This document shows, piece after piece, positions 9,724 to 17,349 of a stretch of 64,000 nt of DNA. The notes beneath the pieces were generated by a model, which saw nothing but the letters and a program-made list of their open reading frames with translations, searched no databases and was not told the DNA's origin. The stretch covers positions 2,465,092 to 2,529,091 of the forward strand of contig NZ_LR733284.1 of NCBI RefSeq assembly GCF_902506375.1, in the 5' to 3' direction. This stretch comes from Microbacterium sp. 8M. GTDB lineage: Bacteria > Actinomycetota > Actinomycetes > Actinomycetales > Microbacteriaceae. How positions within the stretch are numbered: the first letter of the stretch is position 1; each line of letters opens with the position of its first letter. A program made the position numbers and the translations under genes.

Positions 9724-10956
9724 TCAGCCCAGGATCGTGCTGGTGAGCTTGGAGAGGGGCTCGGCGAGCGCGTTCAGCAGGTCGGTGAGGTCGCGCTTCT
9801 GGGCCTCGGTGACCGTCGCGTACGGCGCGAAGCCGTCCTTCAGCGAGCCGTGCACGGCGAGTTCCGCCTCCAGCGCCGAGAAGCCGCGGTCGATCTGCTG
9901 CACGAGCTTCTTGCCCTCGGCGCCCTTGCTCTCGGCGAACTCCCGCACGACGGAGAAGGCCATCTTGGACCCTTCGACGTTCGCCGCGAAGTCGGAGAGG
10001 TCGGTGCCGGACCACCAGTCCTCCTCACCGGTGATCTTGCCGTTGGCCACCTCGTCCAGGAGCGAGATCGCGCCGTTGGAGATGCCCGCGATGCCGTTGG
10101 ACTCGAGGTCCTTGACGAACGCGTCGGAGTGCACGTGGTCGTACAGCTCCTGCAGGTCGGCGAGCAGCTTGTCCGCGAACGCCGCGCGCTGCGCAGGAGT
10201 GGACGGCGCCCAGTCCTGGGTCGCGGGCGTGGTGCCGTCGGCGTTCATCGCCCCCGGCGCGGGCGCCCACAGGTCCTTCTCGATGCGGTGGAAGCCGGTC
10301 CAGTCGATGCCCTCCGCCTTGGCGTCGAGCTCGCGGAAGTCCAGGCGGGGGTCGAGGGTGCCCAGCTGCTCGGCGATCGGCTCGATCCGCTCGTAGTACG
10401 AGCGCACGGTCGCGAACTGCGCCTTGGCCGCCGCATCGTCGCCGTCGCGGTATGCGTCTGCGAACGTCTTCGCGGCCGGGATGAGCTGACCCACCTGGTC
10501 CTTCACGAAGGCGGCGTACTGGGTGAGCGCCTTCTGCTTCTGGGCGGCGTCGCCGCCGGTCTCGGCGACCTTCGCGCCGGTCACCGAGAAAGCGGTCCTG
10601 CCGACGCCGGATCCCACCATCCCGGGCTTGCACACGGTGAAGTACTTGCCGGGCTGGGCGACGACGGTGAGGGTGCGCGAGGCGCCGGGCGCCACGTTCT
10701 CGACTTCGCCGACGATGCGCACGCCGTCCGCGGCGAGCAGGTAGAACTCGGTGACCTCGTCCCCCTTGTTGCTCACGTCGAAGGCGAGGGTTCCGCTCTT
10801 CGCAGTGCCGGCCGAGACGGTGCACGCGTCTGCCGTGGACGACACCGAGAGCCGTCCGGCTGCGGCGACGTCGCTCTTCGCGACGCAGCCGGTGAGGGCG
10901 AGACCGAGGACCGCGGCGGCGCCGAGGAGCGCGATCGGGCGGCGGGCGAGAGTCAT
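9724..10956 (-). CDS. efeO: EfeO, iron-uptake lipoprotein
   Basis: 410 residues. Lipobox LALTGC with lipidation at Cys24. Residues about 35-125 form a cupredoxin-like domain (LAFDVSNKGDEVTEFYLLAADGVRIVGEVENV). The rest is an M75-like domain with the HxxE motif (FHRIEKDLW) and the GWxRIE-like region typical of EfeO. It binds ferric or ferrous iron at the outer face and hands it to EfeU. Overlaps the efeU stop by four bases (ATGA, 10953-10956). Confidence 0.93.
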   Translation of the reverse strand: MTLARRPIALLGAAAVLGLALTGCVAKSDVAAAGRLSVSSTADACTVSAGTAKSGTLAFDVSNKGDEVTEFYLLAADGVRIVGEVENVAPGASRTLTVVAQPGKYFTVCKPGMVGSGVGRTAFSVTGAKVAETGGDAAQKQKALTQYAAFVKDQVGQLIPAAKTFADAYRDGDDAAAKAQFATVRSYYERIEPIAEQLGTLDPRLDFRELDAKAEGIDWTGFHRIEKDLWAPAPGAMNADGTTPATQDWAPSTPAQRAAFADKLLADLQELYDHVHSDAFVKDLESNGIAGISNGAISLLDEVANGKITGEEDWWSGTDLSDFAANVEGSKMAFSVVREFAESKGAEGKKLVQQIDRGFSALEAELAVHGSLKDGFAPYATVTEAQKRDLTDLLNALAEPLSKLTSTILG

Positions 10957-11948
10957 GAGGCTCCTTCGGGTGAGGCAGCCGCCGACGCGATGCGCGTGGC
11001 CGACGGCTCCGCGGCGACGGGCGCCGACGCGGATGAGGGGACGGATTGTGAGGCGGCGGGCGCCGCGACCGCCCGCGGAGCGGTACGGCGCAGGCCTCGC
11101 ACGAACAGGGTGCCGACGATCAGCAGATACAGCGCCCAGGCGATCACCTGGATCCAGCTCATCCGCGGCATGAAGCCGATGGTGGCCTGCAGCAGCACGG
11201 CGAGAGCGCTGTCGGGACGGATCGCCGCCGACACATCGAAGGCCCAGCCGAACGGAAGCCCCGCCCAGCCGGTCAGCACGGCGCCCGCAGCGTCGAGCGG
11301 CGCGGCGGCGGTGAACGGGCCGGGCACCACCCCCGCCTCCTGCAGGTCGCTGAACGCGTACGCGAGGACGCCGGCGGCGATGACGACGAGGAAGCCGCCG
11401 GTCCAGGTGAAGAAGCGGGAGAGGTCCAGACGCACCGCGCCGCGGGCGAGCAGCCAGCCGGCGAGCACGGCGACGACGAGGCCGAGGGCGGCGCCGAGGA
11501 TCGCCGAGGGCGCGTCGCCGAACGACTGCACCATCGACCAGAGCAGCAGCGTGGTCTCGACCCCCTCGCGCGCCACCGACACGAAGCCGACCAGGACGAG
11601 CGCCCACACGGTGCCCGCCTCGAGGGCGCGATCGACACCGCCCTGCAGCGTGGCCTTCATGGTGCGCCCGGCCTTGCGCATCCAGAAGATCATCCAGGTG
11701 ACCATGCCGACGGTGACGATCGACAGCGTCCCGCCGATGATCTCCTGCCCCTGGAACGTGAGGGCGTAGGCGCCGAAGGTGAGGACGGCGCCGATGACCA
11801 GCGCGAGCAGCACCGCCGCCCCGACTCCCGCCCACAGCCGCGGCAGCACGTCCTTGCGGTCGAGGCGCTTGAGGTAGGCGACGAGGATGCCGACGACGAG
11901 CGCGGCTTCGAGGCCTTCACGAAGGCCGATGAGGAAGGTGGCGAACAC
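10953..11948 (-). CDS. efeU: EfeU, FTR1-family iron permease
   Basis: 331 residues, about seven membrane helices. Both REGLE-type iron-binding motifs are present: LREGLEAALVVG near residue 9 and AREGVETTLLLW in the middle. Moves iron across the cytoplasmic membrane. The GTG start at 11948 follows AGGA nine bases upstream. First gene of efeUOB, with a DtxR/IdeR-type box at 11975-11994 and a -10-like TAGAGT at 12000-12005, so iron repression is expected. The C-terminal about 50 residues are a low-complexity Ala/Ser/Pro tail. Confidence 0.93.
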   Translation of the reverse strand: MFATFLIGLREGLEAALVVGILVAYLKRLDRKDVLPRLWAGVGAAVLLALVIGAVLTFGAYALTFQGQEIIGGTLSIVTVGMVTWMIFWMRKAGRTMKATLQGGVDRALEAGTVWALVLVGFVSVAREGVETTLLLWSMVQSFGDAPSAILGAALGLVVAVLAGWLLARGAVRLDLSRFFTWTGGFLVVIAAGVLAYAFSDLQEAGVVPGPFTAAAPLDAAGAVLTGWAGLPFGWAFDVSAAIRPDSALAVLLQATIGFMPRMSWIQVIAWALYLLIVGTLFVRGLRRTAPRAVAAPAASQSVPSSASAPVAAEPSATRIASAAASPEGAS

Positions 11949-11974
11949 GGAGGGCAGTTCCTGACGAGTTTCTG

Positions 11975-11994
11975 AGGTAAGGCATCCCTTACCT
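11975..11994 (-). promoter_or_regulatory. DtxR/IdeR-type iron box of efeUOB
   Basis: AGGTAAGGCATCCCTTACCT is a perfect 8+8 bp inverted repeat with a four-base centre and matches the actinobacterial iron-repressor consensus (TTAGGTTAGSCTAACCTAA-like). It sits 27-46 bases upstream of the efeU start and just downstream of the -10-like TAGAGT (12000-12005), a position suited to block transcription when iron is plentiful. Confidence 0.85.
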
Positions 11995-12113
11995 GGATGA
12001 CTCTATCATCCGCTCCCCCGGACTTCAGACACACGCGGACCCCGGCGGATGCGCGGCGGTAATCCTCGGCAACATTCGTCTCGACGCCGCCTCAGCCGAT
12101 CTAGCCTCGCCTC

Positions 12114-13118
12114 ATGGCCGAACTGAACCTTCCGATCCTCGATCTCTCCCAGCTCGACGCCGGCCCGGAGGCGGCGGCGCGCTTCCGCGACGATCTGCGC
12201 GCGGCGACCCATGACGTCGGTTTCTTCTACCTCACCGGGACCGGCGTGACGCCGGACCTCGAAGGGCGCCTGCTCCAGGCGGCGAAGGACTTCTTCGCCC
12301 TTCCCGAAGCCGACAAGCTCGCGATCGAGAACGTGAAGAGCCCGCACTTCCGCGGCTACACCCGGATCGGCGGCGAGCGCACGCAGGGAGCCGTCGACTG
12401 GCGCGAGCAGATCGACATCGGCCCCGAACGCGAGGCGGTCGACGGCGGCCCCGGCTACAACCGTCTGATCGGGCCGAACCTCTGGCCCGAGGCGCAGCCC
12501 GAGCTGCGCGAGGTCGTCGCGGAGTGGCACGAGCACCTCTCCGGCGTCGCACGCAAGCTGCTGCGCGCATGGGCCCTCGCACTGGGCGCGCCGGAGAGCT
12601 ACTTCGAGGAGAACTTCGGCGACCCGTCGACGCTGATCAAGATCGTCCGCTACCCGGGCACGCATGAGCCGGAGCCGCAGCAGGGCGTCGGCGCACACAA
12701 GGATTCCGGCGTGCTGACCCTGCTCTGGGTGGAGCCCGGCAAGGGCGGCCTGCAGGTCGAGCGGGACGGCACCTGGGTCGATGCTCCCCCGGTCGACGGT
12801 GCGTTCGTCGTCAACATCGGCGAGCTCCTCGAGTACGCGACCGACGGCTACCTCAAAGCGACGAACCATCGCGTGGTCTCGCCGAAGGCACCGGACGAGC
12901 GGATCTCGATCCCGTTCTTCTTCAACCCCGCCCTCGATGCGCGCCTGCCGCTGATCGAGCTTCCGCCGGAGCTCGCCGCCCAGGCCCGCGGTGTCACCAA
13001 GGATCCGTCCAATCCGATCCACGCCCTGTACGGCGAGAACGCCCTGAAGTCTCGGCTGCGCGCCCACCCGGACGTCGCCGCGATCCACCACGCGGACCTG
13101 GTCGGCGCTCCGGCCTGA
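12114..13118 (+). CDS. Fe(II)/2-oxoglutarate oxygenase, isopenicillin N synthase-like
   Basis: 334 residues. N-terminal DIOX_N-like region (LPILDLSQL, DVGFFYLTGTGV), then a double-stranded beta helix with the iron triad His195-x-Asp197 (GAHKDSG) and His252 (TNHRV), and Arg263-x-Ser265 for 2-oxoglutarate. Soluble. The substrate is unknown; related actinobacterial proteins are annotated as isopenicillin-N-synthase family, but no beta-lactam cluster is present here. TAGCCT at 12102-12107 lies six bases before the ATG (leaderless layout). Divergent from efeUOB, so the 165-base intergenic region carries both promoters. Confidence 0.85.
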   Translation: MAELNLPILDLSQLDAGPEAAARFRDDLRAATHDVGFFYLTGTGVTPDLEGRLLQAAKDFFALPEADKLAIENVKSPHFRGYTRIGGERTQGAVDWREQIDIGPEREAVDGGPGYNRLIGPNLWPEAQPELREVVAEWHEHLSGVARKLLRAWALALGAPESYFEENFGDPSTLIKIVRYPGTHEPEPQQGVGAHKDSGVLTLLWVEPGKGGLQVERDGTWVDAPPVDGAFVVNIGELLEYATDGYLKATNHRVVSPKAPDERISIPFFFNPALDARLPLIELPPELAAQARGVTKDPSNPIHALYGENALKSRLRAHPDVAAIHHADLVGAPA

Positions 13119-13143
13119 CCGCCAGGCGCGCCCGGAAACGGGT

Positions 13144-13176
13144 CGAGGCCCGCCCCACACCGTGGGACGGGCCTCG
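13144..13176 (+). terminator. Hairpin terminator after the 2OG oxygenase
   Basis: Arms CGAGGCCCG and CGGGCCTCG with an inner CCCAC/GTGGG continuation, 25 bases past the stop codon. Confidence 0.7.
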
Positions 13177-13209
13177 CAAGAATGTTTCGCGCGATTGAAC
13201 GCTGGCTGC

Positions 13210-13239
13210 TTAGCGGCGCAGACCGAGACGCTCGTACTT
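13210..13239 (-). pseudogene. Detached copy of the rpsO 3' end
   Basis: Read on the minus strand this 30-base stretch encodes KYERLGLRR and a TAA stop. The last 24 bases match the true rpsO end (ERLGLRR stop, 13289-13312) at 21 of 24 positions, and the three differences are synonymous. It lies about 50 bases downstream of the intact rpsO and is separated from it by a REP-like sequence, so it looks like a displaced or duplicated gene end. Confidence 0.55.
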
Positions 13240-13275
13240 CGATACGCTCCCTCCGGTCGCTACTCAGCAACCGGA
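13237..13275. repeat. REP-like intergenic repeat
   Basis: The segment containing TTCGATACGCTCCCTCCGGT and CGCTACTCAGCAACCGG resembles the short dispersed repeat seen widely in Microbacteriaceae genomes (GAGTAGCGAGCGGAGCGAGCGTATCGAA-type, from general knowledge). Only one copy is visible here, so its repetitive nature could not be confirmed within the window. Confidence 0.5.
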
Positions 13276-13279
13276 AGGC

Positions 13280-13302
13280 GTCTGCGTCTTATCGACGCAG
13301 AC
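13280..13302 (-). terminator. Hairpin with the rpsO stop codon in its loop
   Basis: GTCTGCGTC (13280-13288) pairs with GACGCAGAC (13294-13302). The five-base loop contains the rpsO TAA stop (13289-13291). The left arm looks like an inverted copy of the rpsO tail, so the hairpin may have arisen with the tail duplication. It could protect or end the rpsO transcript. Confidence 0.5.
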
Positions 13303-13558
13303 CGAGCCGCTCGATGAGCGAGCGGTAACGCTCGATGTCGACGTCCTGGAGGTAGCCGAGCAGACGACGGCGCTGACCGACGAGCAGGAACAGGCCACGA
13401 CGCGAGTGGTGGTCGTGCTTGTGCTCCTTGAGGTGCTCGGTGAGGTCCTTGATGCGCTGCGTCAGCATCGCAACCTGCACCTCGGGGGATCCGGTGTCAC
13501 CGGGGTGCGTCGCGTACTCTTCGATGATCGCCTTCTTGACGTCTGCATCCAGTGCCAT
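13289..13558 (-). CDS. rpsO: 30S ribosomal protein S15
   Basis: 89 residues, the normal S15 length, with conserved [32 protein letters not shown] and RRRLLGYL. Binds 16S rRNA early in 30S assembly. The ATG follows AAGGGGATC-type purine-rich sequence. A -10-like TAGACT at 13648-13653 implies a leader of about 80 bases, long enough for the autoregulatory structures known for S15 in other bacteria; no specific structure was identified. Its 3' end is partly duplicated downstream at 13210-13239. Confidence 0.97.
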   Translation of the reverse strand: MALDADVKKAIIEEYATHPGDTGSPEVQVAMLTQRIKDLTEHLKEHKHDHHSRRGLFLLVGQRRRLLGYLQDVDIERYRSLIERLGLRR

Positions 13559-13721
13559 AGGTGATCCCCTTCCTCTTTGCTGCGCGGTGCCCGACGCCGA
13601 ATGCGTGGGCTCTCTTTATCCGCGGCCGATCGAACGGCAACCGCACAAGTCTATCAGCACCACGCGGCCGTGCGCGCCGCACCTCGATCCGAGGTCCTCC
13701 CACACGGATACGCTCGATCGA

Positions 13722-15008
13722 GTGAGTCACCTGATCGACCTGAGCCCGTTCCGGCAGAGCCCGGCATTCGCCCGGATGTGGATCGGATCCACGCTCAGCG
13801 GCATCGGCGGTCAGCTCACCGCGGTCACGGTGATGCTGCACGTGTTCGCCCTCACGCACAGCACGTTCGCCGTGTCCATGATCGCGGTGGCAGGGCTCGT
13901 GCCGATGATCCTCGCCGGCCTCTACGGCGGCATGCTCGCCGACGCGTTCGATCGCCGACGGGTGGCGCTCCTCGCCGCGGTGGTCACCTTCGCCGCCACC
14001 GCCCTGCTCGCGGTCCTCACCTGGACGCACACCGAGAACATCTGGTGGCTGTACGCGCTCAGCATGCTCATCGCCGCCGCGAACTCGGTGGGCATGGCCA
14101 CGCGCACGGCGATCGTGCCGCGCCTTCTCCCCCGCGAGCTGCTGGCCCCCGCGTCGGCGCTCAACGGGGTCACCTTCGGGATGACCGTGATGGCCGGTCC
14201 GGCACTCGCCGGCGTCCTCGTGGCGCTCACCGGATACGGGTGGACCTACACGATCGACGTGGTCCTGATGCTGTCGATGTTCCTCGGCCTGTGGACGCTG
14301 CCCGCACTCGCACCGGAGGGCGAGATCGTGCGCCCGGGACTCGCGTCGCTCGTCGACGGATGGCGCTTCCTGCGGCGCGCGAGCAACATCCGCATGCAGT
14401 ACGTGCTGGACCTCTGCGCGATGACCTTCGGCCAGCCGCTGGTGCTGTTCCCCGCTCTCGGCACCGTGATCCTCGGTGGCGGCGCGGTGACCACCGGCCT
14501 GCTGACCGCGGCCGTCGCCGTCGGCACCTTCCTGTCGAGTCTGTTCTCCGGGCGCATCGTGCACTACCGCTGGCACGGCCGGGGCATCGCTCGCGCCGTG
14601 CAGGCCTACGGCGCCGTGATCGCCCTGTTCGGCGTGGTGCTCGTCGCCGGGGCGCTCCTGCCGGGCAGGCATGCCGATGCGGCATCCCCGGACGTCGTGC
14701 TGATCGTGCTCGCCTGCATCGCCCTGGCGTTCTCGGGCGCCGCCGACAACGTGAGCTCGATCTACCGCAACACCATGATGCAGGCCGCCGTGCCGGACGC
14801 GATGCGCGGACGCCTGCAGGGCGTGTTCATCGTCGTCGTGGCGGGAGGGCCGCGCCTGGGCGCGCTGTACGCGGGGACGCTCGCCTCGCTCACCGCGCTG
14901 TGGTTCCCGCCGCTGCTCGGCGGGCTGGTGGTGATCGGACTCGTCGCCGTGCTCGTGCGGCTGAGCCCGCGGTTCCGCGCCTACGACGCGGAGGATCCGC
15001 AGCCCTGA
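13722..15008 (+). CDS. MFS exporter (DHA3/EntS-like)
   Basis: 428 residues, about 11-12 membrane helices. Opens FRQSPAFARMWIGSTLSGIGGQLTAVTVMLHVFALTHSTFAVS and has the loop 2-3 signature GGMLADAFDRRRV, as in the DHA3 drug/siderophore exporters. Substrate unknown. The GTG start at 13722 is chosen because upstream codons are not protein-like and TACGCT (13709-13714) lies seven bases before it, a leaderless layout shared with several neighbours. Divergent from rpsO. Confidence 0.82.
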   Translation: MSHLIDLSPFRQSPAFARMWIGSTLSGIGGQLTAVTVMLHVFALTHSTFAVSMIAVAGLVPMILAGLYGGMLADAFDRRRVALLAAVVTFAATALLAVLTWTHTENIWWLYALSMLIAAANSVGMATRTAIVPRLLPRELLAPASALNGVTFGMTVMAGPALAGVLVALTGYGWTYTIDVVLMLSMFLGLWTLPALAPEGEIVRPGLASLVDGWRFLRRASNIRMQYVLDLCAMTFGQPLVLFPALGTVILGGGAVTTGLLTAAVAVGTFLSSLFSGRIVHYRWHGRGIARAVQAYGAVIALFGVVLVAGALLPGRHADAASPDVVLIVLACIALAFSGAADNVSSIYRNTMMQAAVPDAMRGRLQGVFIVVVAGGPRLGALYAGTLASLTALWFPPLLGGLVVIGLVAVLVRLSPRFRAYDAEDPQP

Positions 15009-15065
15009 GCGCTGCCTCGCCGCTCCCTCTCGCGAATGTCCCCGGCCCGGAGCAGAGTGTGCGGC

Positions 15066-15968
15066 ATGAGCACCGCCGTCCGCACCGCCACGCTGCCCCT
15101 CGTCGGGCCGTACGACCTCCGCGAGGTCGCACTCATGGGATTCGGCCACCGCGACGAATCCGCCTTCGACGGCGTCATGCGACTGGCGTTCTGCACCGAT
15201 GCCCTCGACACGCAGGTCGGCGTGGAGGTGCGCCAGCAGGATGACGCGCTCGTCCTGACGGTGCACGGGGACGGCGATCTCGACGCGATCGCGGCACAGG
15301 TCGCCCGGGTCGTGTCCGCCGACCACGACGGCGAGGCCTGGGCGCAGGTATGCAGCGCCGATCCCGTGCTCGCGCGCGTGCACGCGGCAGCGCCGGGCTT
15401 CCGTCCGTCGAACTTCTACAGCCCGTACGAGGCCGCCGTGTGGGCCGTGCTGTCGGCGCGCCGTGCGCGGCGCCAGGGGATCGCGCTGCGCGAACGGCTG
15501 TCCCGCCAGCACGGCGCGGTCTTCGAGATCGCCGGGCGCAGCGAGGCTGCGCTCCCCCTGCCCGAGCAGCTGCTCGGGATCGAGGCCTTCCCCGGTCTGC
15601 CCGCGGATCGGATCCCGCGACTGCGCGCGATCGCCCGCGCGGCGCTGGACGGCCGGCTCGACGTGCGCCGGCTCGCCGGCATGTCGCCGGCCGACGCGAT
15701 GCTCGACGTGCAGCAGCTGCCCGGCATCGGACCGTTCTACAGCGCGCTGATCGTGATCCGCGCCTGCGGGTTCGCCGACGTGCTCCCCACCCAGGAGGAG
15801 CACACCCGCGCCGCGGTCCAGGCCCTGTACGGTCTCGATCACGCTCCCGACCAGGCGGAACTCGAGCGGATCGCGCAGGCCTGGCGCCCGTTCCGCACCT
15901 GGGCTGCCGTGGCGTTGCGGGCGATCGGATCCCGGCTCGTCGACGACAGGCGCGCGACCATGGCGTGA
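15066..15968 (+). CDS. AlkA-like DNA-3-methyladenine glycosylase, atypical
   Basis: 300 residues. The N-terminal half resembles the AlkA N-terminal domain (LPLVGPYDLREVALMGFGHRD). The C-terminal half is an HhH-GPD fold: FYSPYEAAVWAVLSARRARRQG, hairpin LPGIGPFYSALIVIRACG (218-235) and RIAQAWRPFRTWAAVALRAIG, equivalent to the AlkA RYAERWKPWRSYALLHIW segment. It should excise alkylated bases. However, where AlkA has catalytic Asp (LPDD), this protein reads LPTQEEH (240-246): no Asp, with Glu244/245 as the only acids nearby. It may be altered in activity. The ATG at 15066 gives the shortest family-like N-terminus. Confidence 0.75.
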   Translation: MSTAVRTATLPLVGPYDLREVALMGFGHRDESAFDGVMRLAFCTDALDTQVGVEVRQQDDALVLTVHGDGDLDAIAAQVARVVSADHDGEAWAQVCSADPVLARVHAAAPGFRPSNFYSPYEAAVWAVLSARRARRQGIALRERLSRQHGAVFEIAGRSEAALPLPEQLLGIEAFPGLPADRIPRLRAIARAALDGRLDVRRLAGMSPADAMLDVQQLPGIGPFYSALIVIRACGFADVLPTQEEHTRAAVQALYGLDHAPDQAELERIAQAWRPFRTWAAVALRAIGSRLVDDRRATMA

Positions 15969-15997
15969 CGCCTCGGTTCCCCGGCGACGACGACGAA

Positions 15998-16028
15998 GGG
16001 CGGACGCCGCGTGCTGCGGCGTCCGCCC
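15998..16028 (+). terminator. Hairpin terminator after the AlkA-like gene
   Basis: Perfect 13-bp arms GGGCGGACGCCGC / GCGGCGTCCGCCC with a five-base loop, between the convergent stops at 15968 and 16055; probably acts on both strands. Confidence 0.72.
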
Positions 16029-16054
16029 TCGAATCGTGCGGGATGACGCGGAGG

Positions 16055-16603
16055 TCAGGCCTCCAGCGCGCCCTGCAGGTCGAGCGTGATCGTCACGTCC
16101 TTGCCGACGAGAACCCCGCCGGTCTCCAGCGCCGCGTTCCAGGTGAGACCGAAGTCCTCGCGGTTGATGACGGTCTTCGCCGAAGCGCCCGCCTTGTAGT
16201 TGCCGTACGGGTCTGAGCCGAAGCCGCCGAAGTCGAGCTCGAAGGTGACGGGCTTGGTGACGCCGTGGATGGTCAGGTCGCCATCGACGAACAGGTCGCC
16301 GTTCTCGGCGCGCGCACCGGTGGAGACGAAGTCCATCGTGGGGTACTTCTCGACGTCGAAGAAGTCACCCGACAGCAGGTGACCGTCGCGACCGGCGTCG
16401 CCGGTGCTCAGCGAGCTCACATCCACGCTCGCCTCGACGCGCGCCTCGAGCGGGTTCTCGGGCGCGACGAGGGTGGCGCTCTTCACGCCGAACGTGCCGC
16501 GCACCTTGGAGATCATCATGTGACGGACGCTGAAGGTGACCTCGCTGTGGGCGGGGTCGAGGTTCCAGGTGCCGCTGCGGTAGCCGGGGATGTCGATGGT
16601 CAT
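16055..16603 (-). CDS. YceI family protein
   Basis: 182 residues, the usual single-domain length. YceI signatures: GTWNLDPAHSEVTFSVRHMMISKVRGTF, SGDFFDVEKYPTMDF, GDLTIHGVTKPVTFELDF, REDFGLTWN. These lipocalin-like barrels bind isoprenoid or amphiphilic ligands. No signal peptide, so cytoplasmic here. ATG at 16603 with GAGGAG upstream. A palindrome at 16661-16678, like the one at the LLM oxidoreductase promoter, lies upstream and may be an operator. Confidence 0.88.
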   Translation of the reverse strand: MTIDIPGYRSGTWNLDPAHSEVTFSVRHMMISKVRGTFGVKSATLVAPENPLEARVEASVDVSSLSTGDAGRDGHLLSGDFFDVEKYPTMDFVSTGARAENGDLFVDGDLTIHGVTKPVTFELDFGGFGSDPYGNYKAGASAKTVINREDFGLTWNAALETGGVLVGKDVTITLDLQGALEA

Positions 16604-16660
16604 GAGTGCTCCTCGTCGGAAGTTTCGTCGGTGTCGCGTGGGCGACATGATCATCCAACC

Positions 16661-16678
16661 TGCATTCATCTGAATACA
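16661..16678 (-). promoter_or_regulatory. Palindromic operator-like site upstream of yceI
   Basis: TGCATTCATCTGAATACA is an imperfect 18-bp palindrome with the core ATTCA-N2-TGAAT. On the gene's strand it reads TATTCAGATGAAT, matching TATTCAAGTGAAT before the LLM oxidoreductase gene at 8317-8330. The regulator is unknown. Confidence 0.45.
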
Positions 16679-16722
16679 TTCCCGACTCGCCGGTTTTTTT
16701 CGGAACCGTGCCGCGGACACGA

Positions 16723-16752
16723 CGAAGGCCCCGCCGGATGACGGGGCCTTCG
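16723..16752 (-). terminator. Hairpin terminator of the FKBP gene
   Basis: Perfect 11-bp arms CGAAGGCCCCG / CGGGGCCTTCG with an eight-base loop, ten bases past the stop codon. Confidence 0.72.
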
Positions 16753-16762
16753 CGCGATTCGT

Positions 16763-17131
16763 TCAGCCGACGGCGACGAGGTCGATGATGAAGATCAGGG
16801 TCTTCCCGCCGAGGAAGTGACCGGATCCGGCCGGCCCGTAGGCGAGGTGCGGGGGGATGGTCAGCTCACGGCGACCGCCGACCTTCATGCCGGGGATGCC
16901 CTCCTGCCAGCCCTGGATCAGGCCGCGCAGCGGGAACTGGATGGTCTCACCGCGGCCCCACGAGGAATCGAACTCCTCGCCGCTGTCGTACTCGACTCCG
17001 GCGTAGTGCACGGTCACGGTGTCGCCGGGCTTGGCCTCATCGCCCGTTCCCTCGATGATGTCGCGGATCACGAGCTCCGTGGGAGCGGGTCCGGTGGGGG
17101 CGTCGAACTCGGGCTTGGTGCGCTCAGTCAT
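16763..17131 (-). CDS. FKBP-type peptidyl-prolyl cis-trans isomerase
   Basis: 122 residues, a single cytoplasmic FKBP domain with no signal peptide. Signatures: DTVTVHYAGVEYDSGEEFDSSWGRGE, FPLRGLIQGWQEGIPGMKVGGRRELTIPPHLAYG and TLIFIIDLVAVG at the C-terminus. Catalyses proline isomerisation during folding. I chose ATG 17131 because homologous proteins start near MTERTKPEFD; the GGAGG just before it is unusually close (one base), so a slightly different start is possible. Confidence 0.92.
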   Translation of the reverse strand: MTERTKPEFDAPTGPAPTELVIRDIIEGTGDEAKPGDTVTVHYAGVEYDSGEEFDSSWGRGETIQFPLRGLIQGWQEGIPGMKVGGRRELTIPPHLAYGPAGSGHFLGGKTLIFIIDLVAVG

Positions 17132-17349
17132 GCCTCCATACAACCCGAGCGCGCACGGCGAGGTCAACGCGAACGGTGCGCCGACGGCGAACAGCCCCGC
17201 GGCGAGAGCTCCGCACGGACCGATCCGCCCACGTGGAGTCCTTGACATCCCCGCGCGGCGGGTGCAACCTGTCTTCAGATCAACTCAGCGCCCGGAGGAC
17301 TTGCAGGCATCGCCGCAGCACCGGGCGCTGAGTCTTGCTGCGCGAGGGC

